A stretch of DNA of 7,325 nucleotides from Gemmatimonadaceae bacterium (GTDB lineage Bacteria > Gemmatimonadota > Gemmatimonadetes > Gemmatimonadales > Gemmatimonadaceae). The DNA is taken from positions 1 to 7,325 of the forward strand of contig JADGGM010000140.1 of assembly GCA_019689955.1 (NCBI GenBank), read 5' to 3'. The translations under genes and the position numbers were made by a program. Under the pieces are notes generated by a model. The model was not told the origin of the DNA and searched no databases. It worked only from the letters and a program-made list of their open reading frames with translations. Each line of letters starts with the position of its first letter. The stretch's first letter is position 1. Below are positions 1-7,081 of this stretch, piece after piece.

Positions 1-2
1 GG

Positions 3-41
3 TACTACGTGGGGGAGTGGGTCGCGGCGGTGCTGCGATAG
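3..41 (+). CDS. C-terminal end of an unidentified protein (5' truncated)
   Basis: The frame beginning at base 3 is open from the window edge to a TAG at 39-41 and encodes the tail YYVGEWVAAVLR. The amphipathic, Trp/Val/Leu-rich ending is plausible for a real protein. It would end 45 bases before the convergent stop codon at 87, a common arrangement for neighbouring genes. The fragment is too short to assign a family, and an open frame of 12 codons can occur by chance, so this is tentative. Confidence 0.35.
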   Translation, partial: YYVGEWVAAVLR

Positions 42-47
42 CGGAGA

Positions 48-72
48 GCGCAGGACGGTCGCCGTACCGCGC
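48..72. terminator. possible imperfect hairpin between convergent genes
   Basis: Between the two convergent stop codons, ACGG (55-58) pairs with CCGT (62-65) around a three-base loop. Outer GCGC (48-51) and GCGC (69-72) can extend the stem across mismatches. There is no clear T-tract on either side. It sits where a shared terminator would be expected, but GC-rich DNA yields such stems easily. Confidence 0.25.
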
Positions 73-86
73 CCTCCTCCATTCGC

Positions 87-1586
87 TCACCGCACCTCGA
101 CGTCGAACGTCCCGGTGAGCACGGTCCCCTGGCGCTCGACCTGGACCCAGATGCGATAGCGTCCCGGCGCCGGGAAGGCATACGGGAAGGACACCGTGTC
201 GGGGAGCGTCGCCGGTGCCATCGGCATCGGCATCGACATCCCCTCGCCGGCCATCGCCGTGTCGCCGCGCTCGCGGCGGTCGAAGAGCTCCTGCGCCACC
301 GCGGCGATCGTCCCCATGGGGTGCAGGTGCACGAACACACGGCCGTCGGCACGCGCGATCATCGCGTGACCGGCCATCCCCATGTAGGGCTGGAGCACGG
401 CCGGGCGCCCGTCGGGCGCCGTCACGGTGAAGGTGAGCGGAGCGATCGTCCCCGCGGTGAGGGCGTGGTCGCCGCGCTCCCACGTCATCGTCGACCCATC
501 GGCGAGCCGGCTCGTGCGGGGCGCGCCCGCGGAGACGGTCCACGCGTCATCGCGGTCCGTCCATGCCGCGCTGTCGCCCGGGTCGGCGGACGGCGCTCCC
601 GTTTCGGCCGAGTCGATGGCGCCGAGGACCACGGAGTCGGTGATCGTCTCCGGGAAGCCGCTCGCGTGGATGATGTCGGCGTACACGCGATACGTACCCG
701 GCGGGAGCGCGGGGAGCGCGACGCGGAAGTTGGTCGAGTCGCTCGTCACCGGGTGCAGGTGCGCGAACGCATCCATGTCCGGGGCGCGCACCAGGAAGAG
801 GTGCATGAGCTTCCCGTGATCGGGGACGAGCGGCGTCCCGCGCCGCCGCCCGCGGCGCCATGCCGTGTCCGCGATGGCGAGGTGCAGGGTGCGCGTCCCG
901 TGCGCCCTGGTCACGCTGGTGGTGGCGCGCAGCGGCTTGTAGATGATGCGCCGGTAGTTCCGCGCCTCGCTCCCCCACCACGCCGCGCCGCCGAGGAGCG
1001 CGATCAGCACCACGGCGCCGCCGGCCGCTGTCGCGATCCGCGCGCCGCGGCGGTGCGTTCCATCGACTTGCGCCCCTGGTTCCAGCGTCGCCTCACGCGC
1101 GGCGGACCCGACGATCGAGAGGAGGCCGACGACGAGAAAGGTGCCCAGCCCGAGGAGGATGAGCCCGCGCGTGCGCTCCATGGGGAGCTCGCGTGTGGCC
1201 ACGGACGGCACGGGGACGTTCACCTTCCCCGTCCCGCGCGCCCCCTCCACCTGCACTGCGACGCTGTACGAGCCGCCGGTCATGAGCCAGAGCTGCGCGC
1301 CGTACGTGTCGGAGGCGCCGGGGACCGGCGCGGCGACGTCGGGCGCGGGGGCGCCGCCGGTGCTCGTCTCCCAGAACACCGGCTGCACCGTCACGCGCTG
1401 CACCGGCTCGCGCACCTGCACGAACACCTGCGCGCGCCCGGGGATCACGCCGGGCGGCCGCACGACGACCATCACGGCGTACGGTCCGGCCTTCCCGGTG
1501 AAGTACACGTCCGGGCTCCCCACGTGCGCCATCGCGACCAGCGCGATCGCGCCGATGCCGGCGAGCTTCGCGATGCGCGCGCTCAT
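87..1586 (-). CDS. PmoB/AmoB-like periplasmic copper protein with two membrane helices and a duplicated HLHP beta module
   Basis: This encodes 499 residues. A short signal peptide (about 1-20, ending VAMA) is followed directly by His21, so cleavage there would leave an N-terminal histidine as in mature PmoB and other His-brace copper proteins. A beta-rich domain (about 25-135) precedes two membrane helices (about 140-161 and 183-205) joined by a positively charged, probably cytoplasmic loop. Two related beta modules follow. Module one has H257, H262 and H276-L-H278-P; module two has M402, M404, H407 and H420-L-H422-P plus a Met-rich insert (M445, M450, M452, M454, M456). Signal peptide, beta domain, two helices and C-terminal beta domain is the known layout of PmoB, but the C-terminal part is about twice as long. 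No HxH equivalent to the other PmoB CuB ligands is seen in the N-terminal domain. Its ATG overlaps the upstream stop (ATGA, 1583-1586) and has no clear Shine-Dalgarno, so translation is probably coupled. I infer a copper-binding B subunit of a monooxygenase. The alternative is a YtkA/FixH- or CopC-like copper-handling protein of unknown role. Confidence 0.8.
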   Translation of the reverse strand: MSARIAKLAGIGAIALVAMAHVGSPDVYFTGKAGPYAVMVVVRPPGVIPGRAQVFVQVREPVQRVTVQPVFWETSTGGAPAPDVAAPVPGASDTYGAQLWLMTGGSYSVAVQVEGARGTGKVNVPVPSVATRELPMERTRGLILLGLGTFLVVGLLSIVGSAAREATLEPGAQVDGTHRRGARIATAAGGAVVLIALLGGAAWWGSEARNYRRIIYKPLRATTSVTRAHGTRTLHLAIADTAWRRGRRRGTPLVPDHGKLMHLFLVRAPDMDAFAHLHPVTSDSTNFRVALPALPPGTYRVYADIIHASGFPETITDSVVLGAIDSAETGAPSADPGDSAAWTDRDDAWTVSAGAPRTSRLADGSTMTWERGDHALTAGTIAPLTFTVTAPDGRPAVLQPYMGMAGHAMIARADGRVFVHLHPMGTIAAVAQELFDRRERGDTAMAGEGMSMPMPMAPATLPDTVSFPYAFPAPGRYRIWVQVERQGTVLTGTFDVEVR

Positions 1587-2764
1587 CGTTGCACGCGCCG
1601 GAACCACCCGCCGACCGCGAGCCCGAGCCGCGCGGCGACGATCGCGAGGGCGAGCGGGATGAGCCAGCGCCACGGCAGCATGGGAGGGCTCGGCCGGAAG
1701 AGGTGGCGGTACATGTACGTGTTCTTCGGGAGGCCGTAGAAGTAGTTGTTCGTCGCGAACACCCAGTTCTGCGAGTACGGCGAGTTCAGGAACTCCGCGA
1801 AGTTCCACTGCACCGCCAGGAAGACGACGAAGAACGCCGCGCCGAGCAGCGCCGCGAGCCGCCACCCGCCGAACCGCTCGCCGTAGCGCTGGAAGATGAG
1901 GTCCATCACCACCGCGGGCGCGATCACGAGGAGCGGGAAGTCGGGGGGGACCATGTGCGTCACCGGCTGATAGATCGGCCCGAGCCGCGATTCCGCGGGG
2001 AAGAGCGGGAGGATCCACACCATGGCGATCACCACGCCGGTGTAGACCGCGGCGATGGTCGTCGTGGGCCAGCGCAGCCGCGCGGCACGGGCGAGCGTCA
2101 CGAGGTAGAACGTGAACACGCCGCAAGTGACCTCGTAGAAGCGCGGACTGTGCATGAGGACACGGTACGCGAACTCCGAGGTCATGATCGTCGAGTTGAG
2201 GAAGATGAGCCCGGCCGCGACGGCGTACAGCCGGTCGTAGCGGGCCCGCGCCGCACCTTCCTCGACGGCGCGGTTCTGCCGCGCGAGCGTCATGAGGAGC
2301 GCGCCGAGCTGGATCGCGCCGATCCCGAGCGCCAGCACGGTGTGCGGCGGGCTCAGGATCTTCACGTCGAGCCCGTACGCGTTGTGCCACCAGTCGTCGA
2401 ACGGCGCCGAGGTGAGCATCGCGAACGTGCCCCAGATGCACACCCACGCGCCGAGCGGCGCGGTGAAGAAGCGCCAGAAACGGACCCCCTGCGCGCGCTC
2501 CTCCGGCGTGCCGGCGAACGTGGTGTGGAGGGCGAGCCATCCGCAGGCGAGCCCGGCGACGATCCCGCCGAGGTAGATGGCCATGTGCGCCGGCGTCCAG
2601 AACGTGTCGCGGCCGATGGTGGTGTGCCACGAGATGTCCCACATCACGCCGATGATCACGCACGCCGAGGCAAAGAGCACGGAGAAGATCGGCCACGGCG
2701 CCGCGAGCGTCTGCGCGCGCACGGAAGAGCGGGAACCAGCCAGCGAGACGGCAGACGCTTCCAT
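1583..2764 (-). CDS. putative fused PmoC-PmoA-like subunit of a divergent copper membrane monooxygenase
   Basis: This encodes 393 residues with about ten hydrophobic helices (roughly 24-42, 60-80, 98-118, 140-160, 178-196, 208-226, 236-256, 274-292, 302-320, 365-386). The segment DISWHTTIGRDTFWTPAH (43-60) matches the PmoC/AmoC copper motif D-x-x-W-H-x-T-x-x-R-D-T-x-x-T-P-x-H. D43, H47 and H60 have the exact spacing of the Methylococcus CuC ligands Asp156, His160 and His173. D123, H127 and H141 have the spacing of Asn227, His231 and His245 (CuD), with the same D/N-[DE]-W-x-H start and P-x-H end. The second half resembles PmoA/AmoA: YQPVTHMVP (265-273) against YFPINFVFP, Asp288, and W301-x3-A-L-x-G-x2-F-F (to 312) against the AmoA WLVTALVGGGFF segment. 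PmoC alone is about 260-290 residues and has an N-terminal extension absent here. The start at 2764 has GAGG five bases upstream. Comparisons are to remembered family sequences: C-half homology is strong, A-half fusion is likely but weaker. Substrate unknown. Confidence 0.8.
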   Translation of the reverse strand: MEASAVSLAGSRSSVRAQTLAAPWPIFSVLFASACVIIGVMWDISWHTTIGRDTFWTPAHMAIYLGGIVAGLACGWLALHTTFAGTPEERAQGVRFWRFFTAPLGAWVCIWGTFAMLTSAPFDDWWHNAYGLDVKILSPPHTVLALGIGAIQLGALLMTLARQNRAVEEGAARARYDRLYAVAAGLIFLNSTIMTSEFAYRVLMHSPRFYEVTCGVFTFYLVTLARAARLRWPTTTIAAVYTGVVIAMVWILPLFPAESRLGPIYQPVTHMVPPDFPLLVIAPAVVMDLIFQRYGERFGGWRLAALLGAAFFVVFLAVQWNFAEFLNSPYSQNWVFATNNYFYGLPKNTYMYRHLFRPSPPMLPWRWLIPLALAIVAARLGLAVGGWFRRVQR

Positions 2765-2861
2765 GAATCCCTCGGGGGCACGGATCGAGCGACGTTCAGG
2801 GACCTACGTGAGCTTCTGTTCCCACAACTGGGATGCGTCAGGTGGGGATGAACCCCTAAAA
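2765..2861 (-). promoter_or_regulatory. leader of the monooxygenase-like operon, with a Shine-Dalgarno and a small inverted repeat
   Basis: Directly upstream of the 2764 start, the minus strand reads GAGGGA (2773-2768), a good ribosome-binding site at five bases from GAGG to ATG. An inverted repeat TCCCA-CAAC-TGGGA lies at 2820-2833, about 56 bases upstream of the start codon, and a short GGGG..CCCC stem at 2844-2856. Either could be an operator or a leader structure. I see no convincing -35/-10 pair and no recognisable copper-regulator site, so the promoter is inferred from gene arrangement only. Confidence 0.35.
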
Positions 2862-2895
2862 CGCGCCGCCGGTTCGCACGGGGTACCGAACGAGC

Positions 2896-2937
2896 ACGAG
2901 GGCTCCGCGAACCGGTGGTGGTCCGCGGAGCCCTCGT
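2896..2937 (-). terminator. hairpin terminator of leuS
   Basis: A perfect 14-bp inverted repeat pairs 2896-2909 (ACGAGGGCTCCGCG) with 2924-2937 around a 14-base loop, starting 12 bases after the leuS stop. No U-tract follows on the minus strand, which is common in GC-rich bacteria, so it may be a non-canonical intrinsic terminator or an mRNA 3'-end stabilising stem. It separates leuS from the monooxygenase-like operon transcribed in the same direction. Confidence 0.7.
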
Positions 2938-2949
2938 CCGGTAGGCGCG

Positions 2950-5418
2950 TCACGCGACGATGTTCAGCAACCGCTTCGGCACGAAGATCACCTTCTTCGG
3001 CGTCCCGGTGACGAACTTCGCGATCGCCGGGGCGCCCAGCGCCGCGGCCAGCGCGGCGTCCTGCGTCACGTCGACGGGAACGCGCACCTTGCCGCGCGTC
3101 TTCCCGTTCACCTGCACCACCAGGTCGATCTCCTCCTCGGCGATGCGGGCGGGATCGTACGCCGGCCACCCGGCGTCGAACACGCTCTCGCGGTGCCCGA
3201 AGCGCTCCCACAGCTCCTCGGCGATGTGCGGCGCGAAGGGCGCGACGAGCACCACCAGCGGCTCCACCTCGGCGCGGTGCGGCGTGCGCTCGTCGGCGCG
3301 CAGGGTGTTCATGTACTCCATCATCGCCGCGATCGCCGTGTTGTAGCTCAGGCGCGGGATGTCCTCCCCCACCCGCTTGATCGTCTGGTGGAGCTTGCGC
3401 AGCACCCCTTCGTCGGGCGCGCCGTCGCTCCGCGCTTCCTGCGCCGAGGCCCAGAGCCGCTCGAGGAAGCGGCGCACGCCGGAGATCCCCGCGTCGCGGT
3501 AGTCCCCCCCCTCCTCGAACGGGCCCAGGAACATGAGGTACGTCCGCAGCGTGTCCGCGCCCCACCGCTCGATGTGCTCGTCGGGGTTGATGACGTTCCC
3601 CTTGGTCTTCGACATCTTCGCGCCTTCGCGGATGATGAGCCCGTGCGCCCGGAACTTCTCGAACGGCTCCGCGAACTCGAGGTACCCCATGTCGTGCAGC
3701 ACCATCGTGATGAAGCGCGTGTACAGCAGGTGGAGCACCGCGTGCTCGTTCCCCCCGATGTACATGTCGACCGGCAGCCAGGTCCGCGTGCGCACGGGGT
3801 CGAACGGCTTGTCGTCGACCTCCGTGCTCGGGTAGCGCAGGAAGTACCAGGCGCTGTCGAGGAAGGTGTCCGACACGTCCGTCTCCCGCCGCCCCAACTT
3901 CCCGCACCTGGGGCAGGGGACGCGGTACCATTCCTCGTGCCGCGCCAGGGGCGAGACCCCGCTGTCATCGGGGCGGAAATCCTCGATGTAGGGCAACAGC
4001 ACCGGCAGGTCCTTCTCCGGGACCGGCTGGATGCCGCAGGCATCGCAGTAGATGATCGGGATCGGCGGCCCCCAGTAGCGCTGCCGCGAGATGGCCCAGT
4101 CGTGCAGCCGGAAGTTGACCGTGGCCTTCCCCGCGCCACGCTCCTCGAGCCACCGGACGATCCGCGACTTCGCCTCGGCCACCGTGAGCCCGTCGAACGC
4201 CCCCGAGTTGACCAGGCGCCCCGCCTCGTTTTCCGTGTACGCCGTGGTGAGCGGCGTGCCGGCGTCCTCCCCTTCCCCCGCGACCACGCGGACGATGGGA
4301 AGCCCGAACTTCTCGGCGAACTGGAAGTCGCGCTCGTCGTGCCCGGGGACCGCCATGATCGCCCCGGTCCCGTATTCCATGAGCACGTAGTCCGCGATCC
4401 AGATCGGGATGTCGCGCCCCGTGGCCGGGTTGCGGGCGTACGCCCCCGTGAAGACGCCGGTCTTCTCCTTCTCCGTCACCTTGCGCGCGACCAGGTCCTG
4501 CTTCACCGTGCGCGCGACGTACTGCTCCACCGCGGCGCGCTGCGCCGGGGCGGTGATTGTCGGGACCAGCGGGTGCTCCGGCGCCAGCACGAGGTACGTG
4601 GCGCCGAAGATCGTGTCCGGCCGCGTGGTGAACACGGTGATCCGCGGCGCGCCGTTCTCCCCCGCCCGCTCCCCCATCACCTCGAAGGTGATCTCCGCGC
4701 CCTCGGACCGGCCGATCCAGTTCCGCTGCGCCGTCTTCGTGGTCTCCGACCAGTCGATCCAGTCGAGATCGTCCAGCAGCCGCTGCGCGTAGTCCGTGAT
4801 CCGGAAGAACCACTGCTCCAGGAAGCGCTGCTCCACCGCGGTCCCGCACCGCTCGCAGTGCCCCGCGATCACCTGCTCGTTGGAGAGCACCGTCTTGCAC
4901 GACGGGCACCAGTTGACCGCCGCCTTCTTTTTGTACGCCAGCCCTTTGTACAGGAGCTGCAGGAAGATCCACTGCGTCCACTTGTAGTACGCCGGATCGG
5001 TGGTGGACAGCTCGCGCGACCAGTCGACCATGAGCCCCACCCGGCGGAGCTGCCGGCGGAAGTTCTCGATGTTCCGCGGGATCAGCTCCATGGGGTGCGT
5101 GCCGACCTTCAGCGCGTGGTTCTCCGAGTGAATGCCGAACGCGTCGAACCCGATCGGCTCGAACACGGTGTGCCCCTGGAGGCGCTGGAATCGTCCATAG
5201 ATGTCGTTCCCCGTGAACGCGAACACGTTCCCGATGTGCAGCCCTTCCGCGGACGGGTAGGGGAACATCATCAACTGGAAGAACGGGCGCGCTGGGCGGT
5301 CGAGGTCGGGGGAGTTGGTCCGCTGCTCGTGCCAGCGCTCCTGCCACTTCCGCTCGATCGCGCCGGGATCGTACGGCGCCTGGCTGTGGGCGATGGAGTT
5401 GGGTTTCGACGATGTCAT
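2950..5418 (-). CDS. leuS: leucyl-tRNA synthetase
   Basis: This cytoplasmic class I enzyme of 822 residues joins leucine to tRNA-Leu using ATP. The catalytic signatures are HIGN (61-64) in place of HIGH and KMSKT (601-605). The CP1 editing domain (about 235-430) has the Thr-rich TTRPDT segment (264-269) and the GTGAIMAVPGHDERD stretch (350-364) that hold the hydrolytic site for mischarged tRNA. Two Cys4 zinc sites are visible: C171, C174, C188, C191 and C458, C461, C502, C505. The anticodon-binding helical region (about 640-750) and the small C-terminal domain (about 765-822) are complete, so the gene looks intact. The ATG at 5418 is chosen because homology starts soon after (YDPGAIERKWQERW, 16-29); the frame stays open upstream to 5766 but overlaps the divergent transducer gene. 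The Shine-Dalgarno is weak (GAG only). No T-box leader is apparent. A hairpin lies just after the stop. Confidence 0.97.
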   Translation of the reverse strand: MTSSKPNSIAHSQAPYDPGAIERKWQERWHEQRTNSPDLDRPARPFFQLMMFPYPSAEGLHIGNVFAFTGNDIYGRFQRLQGHTVFEPIGFDAFGIHSENHALKVGTHPMELIPRNIENFRRQLRRVGLMVDWSRELSTTDPAYYKWTQWIFLQLLYKGLAYKKKAAVNWCPSCKTVLSNEQVIAGHCERCGTAVEQRFLEQWFFRITDYAQRLLDDLDWIDWSETTKTAQRNWIGRSEGAEITFEVMGERAGENGAPRITVFTTRPDTIFGATYLVLAPEHPLVPTITAPAQRAAVEQYVARTVKQDLVARKVTEKEKTGVFTGAYARNPATGRDIPIWIADYVLMEYGTGAIMAVPGHDERDFQFAEKFGLPIVRVVAGEGEDAGTPLTTAYTENEAGRLVNSGAFDGLTVAEAKSRIVRWLEERGAGKATVNFRLHDWAISRQRYWGPPIPIIYCDACGIQPVPEKDLPVLLPYIEDFRPDDSGVSPLARHEEWYRVPCPRCGKLGRRETDVSDTFLDSAWYFLRYPSTEVDDKPFDPVRTRTWLPVDMYIGGNEHAVLHLLYTRFITMVLHDMGYLEFAEPFEKFRAHGLIIREGAKMSKTKGNVINPDEHIERWGADTLRTYLMFLGPFEEGGDYRDAGISGVRRFLERLWASAQEARSDGAPDEGVLRKLHQTIKRVGEDIPRLSYNTAIAAMMEYMNTLRADERTPHRAEVEPLVVLVAPFAPHIAEELWERFGHRESVFDAGWPAYDPARIAEEEIDLVVQVNGKTRGKVRVPVDVTQDAALAAALGAPAIAKFVTGTPKKVIFVPKRLLNIVA

Positions 5419-5521
5419 GTCTCGAGCATGAGGCCGCGCGCGGTTCGGGCGGCTTGGGGGCGCGGGCAGTAGCTCTGTCTGCCCAGGCGCCTGACCGTTC
5501 GTGCGTGTTGCGCGTCGCATC
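5419..5521. promoter_or_regulatory. divergent intergenic region between leuS and the transducer gene
   Basis: About 100 bases separate the two divergent starts, so promoters for both should lie here. It contains GGGCAG (5464-5469) paired with CTGCCC (5479-5484) and, next to it, the perfect 10-base palindrome CAGGCGCCTG (5484-5493). These could be operator or leader elements, but no clear sigma-70 hexamers are visible on either strand and no known regulator site is recognised. Confidence 0.35.
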
Positions 5522-7081
5522 ATGCACGCGGCGCAAACTCTATCCGTGAAATCTACCCTGGTGGGCACCCCACACAAGCACGCATCGCGGTTCGACGCCG
5601 ACACCATCGCCTTCGGGAGCGTGCGCTCGGTGCAGCGCCGCATCGCCGCCGTGGGCGGGATCGTCGCCCTGGTCCTCGTGGGCGCCCTGGCCTGGGGGAG
5701 CTTGGCCTGGCTCGGATCGCTTCTCGAGGGGCTCCCCGCGGAGCGGATGCAGGACGCGCGGGACATGGTCCTCCTGGTGAGCGCGCTGCTCCTTGGCGCG
5801 ATCGAGCTGGCGCTCCTCTTCCTGGGCCGCTACGTGGCGCGCCGCGTCACCGAGCCCGCGATCACCCTGGCCTCGATCGCCGAACGCGTGGCCGACGGGG
5901 ACCTCGCGGTGGACGTGATGCCGCTCGCCGAGGACGATGAGCTGGGACGGCTCAACCGCGCCACGGGGGCGATGATCGCGGAGCTGCGGCGCCTCGTCCG
6001 CATCCTCCGCGAGTCGGCCGGGGAGACGGCGGCGATGTCGGCCGAGATCACCGCCGGCACCGAGCAGATGTCGGCGTCGGCGAGCGAGATGGCGCGCACG
6101 TCGAACGAGCTGAGTCAGCAAGCCGGAGAGATGGCGCAGTCGATCGCCCGCACCGCGGTCGACGCCGCGACGCTCATGCAGATCGCCCAGCGCCTCACCG
6201 ACGGCGCGCACGAGGGGGTGCAACGGAACGCGGCGCTCCGCGCGCTGGCGCAGCAGAACCGGGCGCGGCTCGACGATGCGTCGCAACGGCTGGCCACGCT
6301 CACCGGCGAGGCGGAGTCCTCGGCTGCGGCCTCGGAGGCGCTGGCCCAGGCGTTCGACGAGATCCGCTCCTTCGTCACCCTCGTGCGCAAGATCGCGCGC
6401 CAGTCCAAGCTCCTCGCGCTCAACGCCTCAATGGAAGCCGCCCGCGCCGGCGAGCAGGGGGAGGGGTTCGCGGTCGTCGCCAGCGAGATCCGGAAGCTCG
6501 CCGCCAGCTCGGCCGACGCGGCGGACCGCACGGAGTCGACGGTGACCTCGCTCTTCGAGCGCGTGGAGGCGTCGCGGGCCTCGAGCCTGCAGACGGCGGC
6601 GACCGTCGCCGAAGTGGAGCGCACCACGCGCGAAGCGATGGAGTCGTTCGCGCAGGTCGAGCGGAACGTCCACGAGTCGGAGGGGTGGACGCGGGCGATC
6701 GAGCAGGCCGCGGAGGAATCGCGCCAGCTCATCGTGGAAGCCACGCTCCGGCTCGACGAGCTCTCGCGCGGCACGGAGTCGTTCGCGGCGGCGATGGAGC
6801 AGGTGGCCGCCGCCACGGAGGAGCAGAGCGCGAGCGCGCAGGAGATCGCCGCGGCCTCCAACGCGCTCGCCGCGGCCTCGCGGCGGCTGCTGGGGCTCGT
6901 TTCCGCCTTCCGCCTGGAGGACCCGAACGACCAGCCCGCAGCGCTCCCCCCCGAGGACGACACGCCCCCGGCTCCGGAGCCGGAAGAGGACGGAGAGGGG
7001 GCGCCCGCGGGGGGCGGGGCCCCCGCGCGCGCGGCCGCCGCGGCGAGCGCGGCGGAGGCGCCGACGCCGGCCTCGGCGTAG
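5522..7081 (+). CDS. methyl-accepting chemotaxis-type transducer without a large sensor domain
   Basis: This encodes 519 residues from the ATG at 5522. A GTG at 5501 would add seven residues and a GTG at 5546 would remove eight; none has a good Shine-Dalgarno, so the start is uncertain. Two membrane helices (about 41-65 and 82-102) are separated by only about 16 residues, leaving no room for a usual periplasmic ligand-binding domain. A HAMP domain follows (about 103-156, with EP at 111-112 and ADGDL at 124-128), then a long coiled-coil signalling domain (about 160-465). The hairpin tip (295-327) is well conserved, [14 protein letters not shown] then [13 protein letters not shown], and is where CheA and CheW bind. 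An [11 protein letters not shown] segment (431-441) is a likely methylation region. The tail (466-519) is acidic, then Ala/Pro-rich, and lacks a CheR-tethering pentapeptide. It may sense membrane or cytoplasmic state, or partner another sensor. No che genes are in the window, and an alternative non-motility output cannot be excluded. Confidence 0.93.
   Translation: MHAAQTLSVKSTLVGTPHKHASRFDADTIAFGSVRSVQRRIAAVGGIVALVLVGALAWGSLAWLGSLLEGLPAERMQDARDMVLLVSALLLGAIELALLFLGRYVARRVTEPAITLASIAERVADGDLAVDVMPLAEDDELGRLNRATGAMIAELRRLVRILRESAGETAAMSAEITAGTEQMSASASEMARTSNELSQQAGEMAQSIARTAVDAATLMQIAQRLTDGAHEGVQRNAALRALAQQNRARLDDASQRLATLTGEAESSAAASEALAQAFDEIRSFVTLVRKIARQSKLLALNASMEAARAGEQGEGFAVVASEIRKLAASSADAADRTESTVTSLFERVEASRASSLQTAATVAEVERTTREAMESFAQVERNVHESEGWTRAIEQAAEESRQLIVEATLRLDELSRGTESFAAAMEQVAAATEEQSASAQEIAAASNALAAASRRLLGLVSAFRLEDPNDQPAALPPEDDTPPAPEPEEDGEGAPAGGGAPARAAAAASAAEAPTPASA

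Noticed and set aside
87..2696. 869-residue minus-strand frame extending the B-like gene upstream
   Set aside because: The upstream 370 codons are out of frame with the convincing membrane protein at 1583-2764 and give Arg/His-rich non-protein-like sequence. The ATG at 1586, with signal peptide and ATGA overlap, is the sensible start.
87..2764. Reading the operon as a copper-resistance copCD-type pair
   Set aside because: The membrane protein has PmoC-spaced ligand triads and the RDT..TP.H context, which CopD lacks. The second protein has two central helices, unlike CopC. It remains a fallback for the beta domains alone.
321..2851. Long plus-strand frames (321-1739 and 1589-2851)
   Set aside because: They are antisense to the monooxygenase-like operon and have low-complexity, charged composition typical of shadow frames.
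3193..5472. 759-residue open frame on the plus strand
   Set aside because: It lies wholly antisense to leuS, is rich in Arg, Asp, Val, Pro and His as expected of a shadow frame in GC-rich DNA, and shows no recognisable domain.
5419..5521. Possible T-box or other riboswitch in the leuS leader
   Set aside because: The leader is too short and I see no T-box consensus or specifier stem; only small inverted repeats are present.
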